From a bacterium (GTDB lineage Archaea > Thermoproteota > Nitrososphaeria > Nitrososphaerales > CADDZS01): a DNA stretch of 7,895 nt. The number at the start of each line of letters is the position of its first letter. The stretch's first letter is position 1. A program made the position numbers and the translations under genes. The DNA lies in assembly GCA_027310845.1 (NCBI GenBank), contig DAIDAB010000047.1, positions 4,425 to 12,319 of the forward strand, read 5' to 3'. The notes below the pieces were generated by a model, which saw only the letters and a list, made by a program, of their open reading frames with translations, was not told where the DNA came from and ran no database searches. Positions 4,099 to 7,895 of this stretch are shown in pieces.

Positions 4099-5886
4099 AT
4101 GGTAGTTCAAGGAAAGGTAATCTGGATAAGTGGACCTGCAGTCAAAGCAGAAGGCATGGCTGCCGCAAAGATGTACGAGACGGTCGAGGTCGGAGAGGCA
4201 AGGATGGTGGGAGAAATAATCCGCCTGACTGGAGATGTTGCTTTCGTCCAAGTCTACGAGTCCACATCAGGTCTTAGACCTGGAGAACCTGTGTACGGAA
4301 CTGGGCTACCTCTCTCAGTGTCTCTTGGCCCCGGAATGATGGGAAAGATCTACGATGGTCTTCAAAGACATCTTGACATCATCGCAAAGAAATCTGGGGC
4401 CTTCATAGGACGCGGAGTTACAGCCCCTCAGATCCCCACGGACGAGTTATGGGATTTCACTCCGAGAGTGAAAGTGGGAGACGAAATATCCGGTGGCACG
4501 ATTTTAGGCGTCGTTCCAGAAACAAATCTCATCGAGCACAGGGTACTCGCACCACCCGATTTTCCCAAGAGCAGAGTCACGGATGTTGTAAAGCAAGGCA
4601 AGTACAAGGTGGAAGATGTGGTGGTGACTGCGGAAGCAAATGGAGAGAAAAAAGAGCTTAAAATGTACCATCGCTGGCCAGTCAGGATTCCGAGACCCAT
4701 CATCGACAGGTTCGATCCGGAAATTCCGCTGATAACTGGGCAGAGAGTCATCGACACCTACTTCCCGATCGCGAAAGGAGGAACCGGAGCTATCCCTGGG
4801 GGCTTTGGAACGGGAAAAACAGTCGCGCTCCACCAAGTTGCTACATGGGCAGACGCGAAGGTTGTCTTCCATGTTGGTTGCGGCGAACGCGGCAATGAAA
4901 TGACCGAAGTGCTGGTCAAGTTCCCCGAGCTCAAGGATCCCTCGACAGGACGTCCTCTAATGGAGAGGACCATTCTAGTTGCTAACACGAGCAACATGCC
5001 GGTAGCGGCAAGGGAAGCAAGCATCTACACTGGAGTCACAATGGCAGAATATTACAGAGACATGGGCTACGATACGGTGCTAGTTGCTGACTCGACTTCG
5101 AGATGGGCGGAGGCGCTGCGAGAAATTTCAGGGCGTCTCGAGGAAATGCCTGCAGAAGAAGGCTACCCGTCATATCTTGCTTCGCGCCTCGCAGAGTTCT
5201 ATGAGCGCGCAGGGCGAGTTAGAGCGCAGGGATCACCTGAGAGAAATGGATCTGTCACAATCATTGGAGCAGTGTCTCCGACTGGCGCAGATTTCACAGA
5301 ACCAGTCACGACTCACACAATCAGGTTCATCAAAGTTTTCTGGGCCCTTGACACGGCACTTGCTTATTCTAGACACTACCCTTCAATCAACTGGATGACC
5401 TCCTATTCTGGCTACGTCGACACAGTGGCAAAGTGGTGGCTGGTAAACGTATCCAAAGACTGGGCCTCCCTCCGTGCAGAGACTTATGAAATCCTTCAAA
5501 GAGAAGACACACTCAAAGAAATCGTGAGATTGCTCGGTCCCGAGTCGCTGCCAGACGAGGAAAAACTTATCCTCGAAGTGGCTAGGATGATCAAGATTGG
5601 ATATCTTCAACAAAGCGCTTACGATGCCGTGGACACATACTGCAGTCCAGTCAAGCAGATAAAACTCATGACATTACTCACACAGTTCCACCATGAGGCG
5701 CTCAACACCTTGAAGAGTGGTGCCACTTTAGCGCAAATCAGGGGAATGAAAATAATTCCGAGGATGCTTAGGGCAAAGTTCGATGTGAAGGAGACAGAGC
5801 TTGACAAACTGGACGCGATTGCTGGAGAGATGAAAGAGGAATTCAAAGCATTGATCGCACAGGAGGTTGCCGCAGTTGCCAAGTAA
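4099..5886 (+). CDS. atpA: A-type ATP synthase catalytic subunit A
   Basis: This is the nucleotide-hydrolysing/synthesising subunit of the A3B3 head, 595 residues from ATG 4099, a full-length family size with no intein. In order: N-terminal beta-barrel (about 1-75); the A/V-specific insert or non-homologous region (about 110-195); the P-loop GGFGTGKT at 234-241; GCGER (260-264) with the catalytic-type glutamate; NTSNMPVAAREASIY (296-310); Walker B-like VLVAD (327-331) followed by STSRWAEALREISGRL; MPAEEGYP (350-357); and a helical C-terminal domain. The P-loop differs from the GPFGSGKT that I recall as usual for archaeal A subunits. A GTG at 4084 would add five residues (MVWLE), but 4099 puts the start and P-loop where relatives have them. 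Upstream there is only a weak GGTGG (4083-4087). The 3' end contains the ribosome site of atpB. Confidence 0.97.
   Translation: MVVQGKVIWISGPAVKAEGMAAAKMYETVEVGEARMVGEIIRLTGDVAFVQVYESTSGLRPGEPVYGTGLPLSVSLGPGMMGKIYDGLQRHLDIIAKKSGAFIGRGVTAPQIPTDELWDFTPRVKVGDEISGGTILGVVPETNLIEHRVLAPPDFPKSRVTDVVKQGKYKVEDVVVTAEANGEKKELKMYHRWPVRIPRPIIDRFDPEIPLITGQRVIDTYFPIAKGGTGAIPGGFGTGKTVALHQVATWADAKVVFHVGCGERGNEMTEVLVKFPELKDPSTGRPLMERTILVANTSNMPVAAREASIYTGVTMAEYYRDMGYDTVLVADSTSRWAEALREISGRLEEMPAEEGYPSYLASRLAEFYERAGRVRAQGSPERNGSVTIIGAVSPTGADFTEPVTTHTIRFIKVFWALDTALAYSRHYPSINWMTSYSGYVDTVAKWWLVNVSKDWASLRAETYEILQREDTLKEIVRLLGPESLPDEEKLILEVARMIKIGYLQQSAYDAVDTYCSPVKQIKLMTLLTQFHHEALNTLKSGATLAQIRGMKIIPRMLRAKFDVKETELDKLDAIAGEMKEEFKALIAQEVAAVAK
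5861..5866 (+). promoter_or_regulatory. Strong Shine-Dalgarno for atpB, inside the end of atpA
   Basis: AGGAGG is the strongest ribosome-binding sequence noted in the window. It abuts a TTG at 5867 with no spacer, which cannot work well, but lies 9 nt before an in-frame TTG at 5876. It therefore decides the atpB start and indicates translation coupled to atpA. Confidence 0.7.
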
Positions 5887-7276
5887 CACTATTGGTGGAG
5901 TGGAATACACTCGGGTCGCGGAGATACGCGGGCCGCTGATCGTGGTAGAGGGAGTGACGCGCGCCGCTTTCGACGAGCTCGTTGAGATTGAGACCGCGGA
6001 AGGGAAGAAGCTCGGGCGAGTTCTCGAAGTCGGTGGGGGAAGAGCAGTTGTCCAGGTGTTCGAGGGAACTTCAGGTCTTTCAACAACAGGTACAAGGAGC
6101 CGCTTTACTGGCAAGACCATGGAGATCCCTGTCTCCAACGAGCTGCTCGGACGCGTCTTTGACGGTCTCGGAAGACCGATCGATGGATTGCCTCCACCTG
6201 TCGGCGAAGATTTTCGTGATGTGAACGGTGCGCCAATCAATCCAGAACAGAGGGATTATCCTGAGGACTTTATCCAGACTGGAGTCTCTGTCGTTGATGC
6301 GATGATGACTCTCGTCAGGGGGCAGAAGCTTCCTATCTTCTCTGGCGCCGGCATGCCACACAACCAGCTTGCAGCACAGATCGCAAGACAAGCAACTGTC
6401 CTTGGAGAATCTGAAGAATTTGCCGTGATCTTCGCGGCAATTGGGGTACAGCACAGCGAAGCAGCGTTTTTCAGGCGCACTCTGGAAGAGAGCGGCGCGA
6501 TCAGGAGAAGCGCGCTTTTCCTGAACCTCGCGGACGACCCGGCAATCGAAAGGACAATCACTCCGAGAGTTGCCTTAACTGCCGCAGAGTACCTCGCATT
6601 CGATCTCGGTTATCAGGTGCTTGCGATCATCACAGATATGACAAACTATGCAGAGTCTCTCCGTGAAATCAGTGCTGCGCGAGAAGAAGTCCCTGGGAGG
6701 AAGGGATACCCAGGCTACCTCTACACCGACCTTGCGACGATATATGAGCGCGCGGGCAAGATCAAGGGGAAGAAAGGCTCGGTCACTCAGATGCCTATTC
6801 TCTCGATGCCATCTGATGACATTACACATCCAATACCTGACCTCACGGGATACATCACTGAAGGCCAGATAGTGCTCGGGAGAGAACTCTTCCGCAAGGG
6901 AATCTACCCTCCAGTCAACGTGCTTTCTAGCCTTTCAAGGCTTCAGAAAGATGGCATCGGCGAGGGCAAGACGCGAATAGACCATGCAGAAGTTCAGAAC
7001 CAGCTATACGACGCTTATTCAAGGGCGCAGGAACTCAGGTCTCTTGCTGAAATCGTTGGCAAAGCAGGACTCTCGGGAGTTGATGCTCAGTACTTGAGTT
7101 TCGGCGACCTCTTCGAACAAAATTTCCTCAAACAGTCACCAGATGAGAACAGAACTATAGAGGATACTCTTAGTCTTGCGTGGAGAACGCTGTCAGAACT
7201 CCCCGAAAGCGAATTGACAAAGATCCGTCTGGAATACGTCCAAAAGTACTACGGTAAGAATCCGCAAAAGGCCTAA
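5876..7276 (+). CDS. atpB: A-type ATP synthase regulatory subunit B
   Basis: Subunit B alternates with A in the catalytic head and binds nucleotide without being the main catalytic site. From TTG 5876 it has 466 residues, the family's usual size. It shows the N-terminal barrel (EYTRVAEIRGPLIVVEGV, 10-27), the FSGAGMPHNQLAAQIARQA block (155-173) that replaces a true P-loop in B subunits, FAAIGVQHSEAAFFRR (186-201), LADDPAIERTITPRVALTAA (218-237), DMTNYAESLREISAAREEVP (254-273) and the SMPSDDITHPIPDLTGYITE region (310-329). The lack of GxxxxGKT is normal for B and separates it from A. Alternatives are TTG 5867, with no ribosome-site spacing, and GTG 5900, whose GGTGG is one base away. The start lies 11 bp inside atpA; atpD follows after 11 bp. 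Confidence 0.97.
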   Translation: MPSNTIGGVEYTRVAEIRGPLIVVEGVTRAAFDELVEIETAEGKKLGRVLEVGGGRAVVQVFEGTSGLSTTGTRSRFTGKTMEIPVSNELLGRVFDGLGRPIDGLPPPVGEDFRDVNGAPINPEQRDYPEDFIQTGVSVVDAMMTLVRGQKLPIFSGAGMPHNQLAAQIARQATVLGESEEFAVIFAAIGVQHSEAAFFRRTLEESGAIRRSALFLNLADDPAIERTITPRVALTAAEYLAFDLGYQVLAIITDMTNYAESLREISAAREEVPGRKGYPGYLYTDLATIYERAGKIKGKKGSVTQMPILSMPSDDITHPIPDLTGYITEGQIVLGRELFRKGIYPPVNVLSSLSRLQKDGIGEGKTRIDHAEVQNQLYDAYSRAQELRSLAEIVGKAGLSGVDAQYLSFGDLFEQNFLKQSPDENRTIEDTLSLAWRTLSELPESELTKIRLEYVQKYYGKNPQKA

Positions 7277-7287
7277 GGGAAGTAAAG

Positions 7288-7895
7288 ATGTCTGTCGCGT
7301 CTTCTGGCAAAGTGCTTCCAACCAAGATCGGGCTCATCCAGACCAAGAGGAGCCTTCGCACCTCGAGGAAAGTGTACAAGATACTCGAGGACAAGCGCGA
7401 GGTTCTTCTCAAGAGGCTTGATGAAATGATCAACGAGGCGCAAAAGTCTCGCGAAGATATGTGGACGCCCCTCTCCGAAGCGTATAGAGCACTTTATGAT
7501 TCGTACCTCACGCTTGGGCCGGCGAAGCTTGAATCCATAGGGTCGAGCACCCCTCCGACATTGGATGTTGCAGTCAACGAGAGGACGATCGTTTCGGTGA
7601 GCGTTCCGACTATGGAGATCTCGCAGAAGAACGTCGGACTTACCTATGGATTTGCTGACACAAACACTTCGCTTGACACCGCAACGCGAATGATGCGGGA
7701 AGTACTGCCTGGCATACTCAAGGCGGCCGAGGTCGAAAACGCGATCTTCCGCCTTGCGACCGAGCTTGAAAAGACACAGAGGCTATTGAATGCTCTTGAG
7801 TACATAATCATTCCCGGCTATCAAGGCACGATCAAGTTCATCTCCGCGACGCTTGAAGAAAGAGAAAGGGAGGAGTTTGTGAGACTCAAGCATGT
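7288..7895 (+). CDS. atpD: A-type ATP synthase subunit D (central stalk), 3' end cut
   Basis: Subunit D is the coiled-coil shaft of the rotor that turns inside A3B3 and carries F. The frame is open from ATG 7288 to the window edge, giving 202 whole codons. PTKIGL (11-16) starts the N-terminal helix of the shaft (about 11-75). A middle region (about 80-130) follows, then the second helix with the best-conserved block, RLLNALEYIIIPGYQGTIKF (165-184). The last residues EEREREEFVRLKH (190-202) match the family's C-terminal helix, so perhaps 10-20 codons are missing. Start support is good: AGGGA (7276-7280) lies 7 nt upstream. It is truncated by the window, not by a mutation. Confidence 0.95.
   Translation, partial: MSVASSGKVLPTKIGLIQTKRSLRTSRKVYKILEDKREVLLKRLDEMINEAQKSREDMWTPLSEAYRALYDSYLTLGPAKLESIGSSTPPTLDVAVNERTIVSVSVPTMEISQKNVGLTYGFADTNTSLDTATRMMREVLPGILKAAEVENAIFRLATELEKTQRLLNALEYIIIPGYQGTIKFISATLEEREREEFVRLKH

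Noticed and set aside
5728..6240. Minus-strand open frame of 170 codons across the atpA-atpB junction
   Set aside because: It is antisense to two strongly conserved subunits and its Pro/Ser-rich product is typical of a reverse-strand shadow.
1..7895. CRISPR array, insertion sequence, prophage or defence genes
   Set aside because: No regularly spaced repeats, transposase motifs, terminal inverted repeats or nuclease/effector genes were seen; every gene belongs to a core archaeal family.

Overview
This window is archaeal. It carries transcription factor E, the archaeal tRNA C56 2'-O-methylase Trm56, MBF1, an archaeal nascent polypeptide-associated complex protein (NAC) and an A-type (A/V-type) ATP synthase operon, a combination not found in bacteria. 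The style of TFE, and an ATP synthase order H-F-E-A-B-D without I, K and C between H and F, suggest a TACK archaeon, most likely Thaumarchaeota/Nitrososphaeria-like. That placement is inference from protein style; no phylogeny was run.

Layout. About 1-1684, minus strand: an information-processing cluster read right to left, mbf1 - trm56 - tfe. The 3' end of trm56 overlaps the 5' end of tfe by 17 bp. About 1643-1763: a divergent promoter region. About 1764-2628, plus strand: a PUA-domain RNA-binding protein of the MCT-1-like family, overlapped by 20 bp by NAC; both are expected to act at the ribosome. 2629-2749: the longest non-coding stretch, with a small hairpin, an RNase P CR-I-like 10-mer and a 9-bp direct repeat ending at the first ATP synthase gene. 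2750-7895, plus strand: atpH, atpF, atpE, atpA, atpB and atpD, the last cut by the window edge about 10-20 codons short of its expected end.

How the genes work together. The left half covers transcription initiation (TFE, MBF1), tRNA maturation (Trm56) and the ribosome/nascent chain (PUA protein, NAC). The right half encodes the catalytic head (A, B), central stalk (D, F) and peripheral stalk (E, H) of the ATP synthase. The membrane parts (a/I and c/K) and the stalk-to-ring coupler C are not in the window.

Start codons are notable. TTG is the best-supported start for tfe, atpH, atpF and atpB, mostly with a purine-rich Shine-Dalgarno upstream, and several starts lie inside or against the preceding gene. 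All protein-coding genes belong to known families. I found no convincing new multi-gene system; the most unexplained items are the 2629-2749 spacer, the possible 10-codon ORF between atpE and atpA, and an altered P-loop in the catalytic A subunit.
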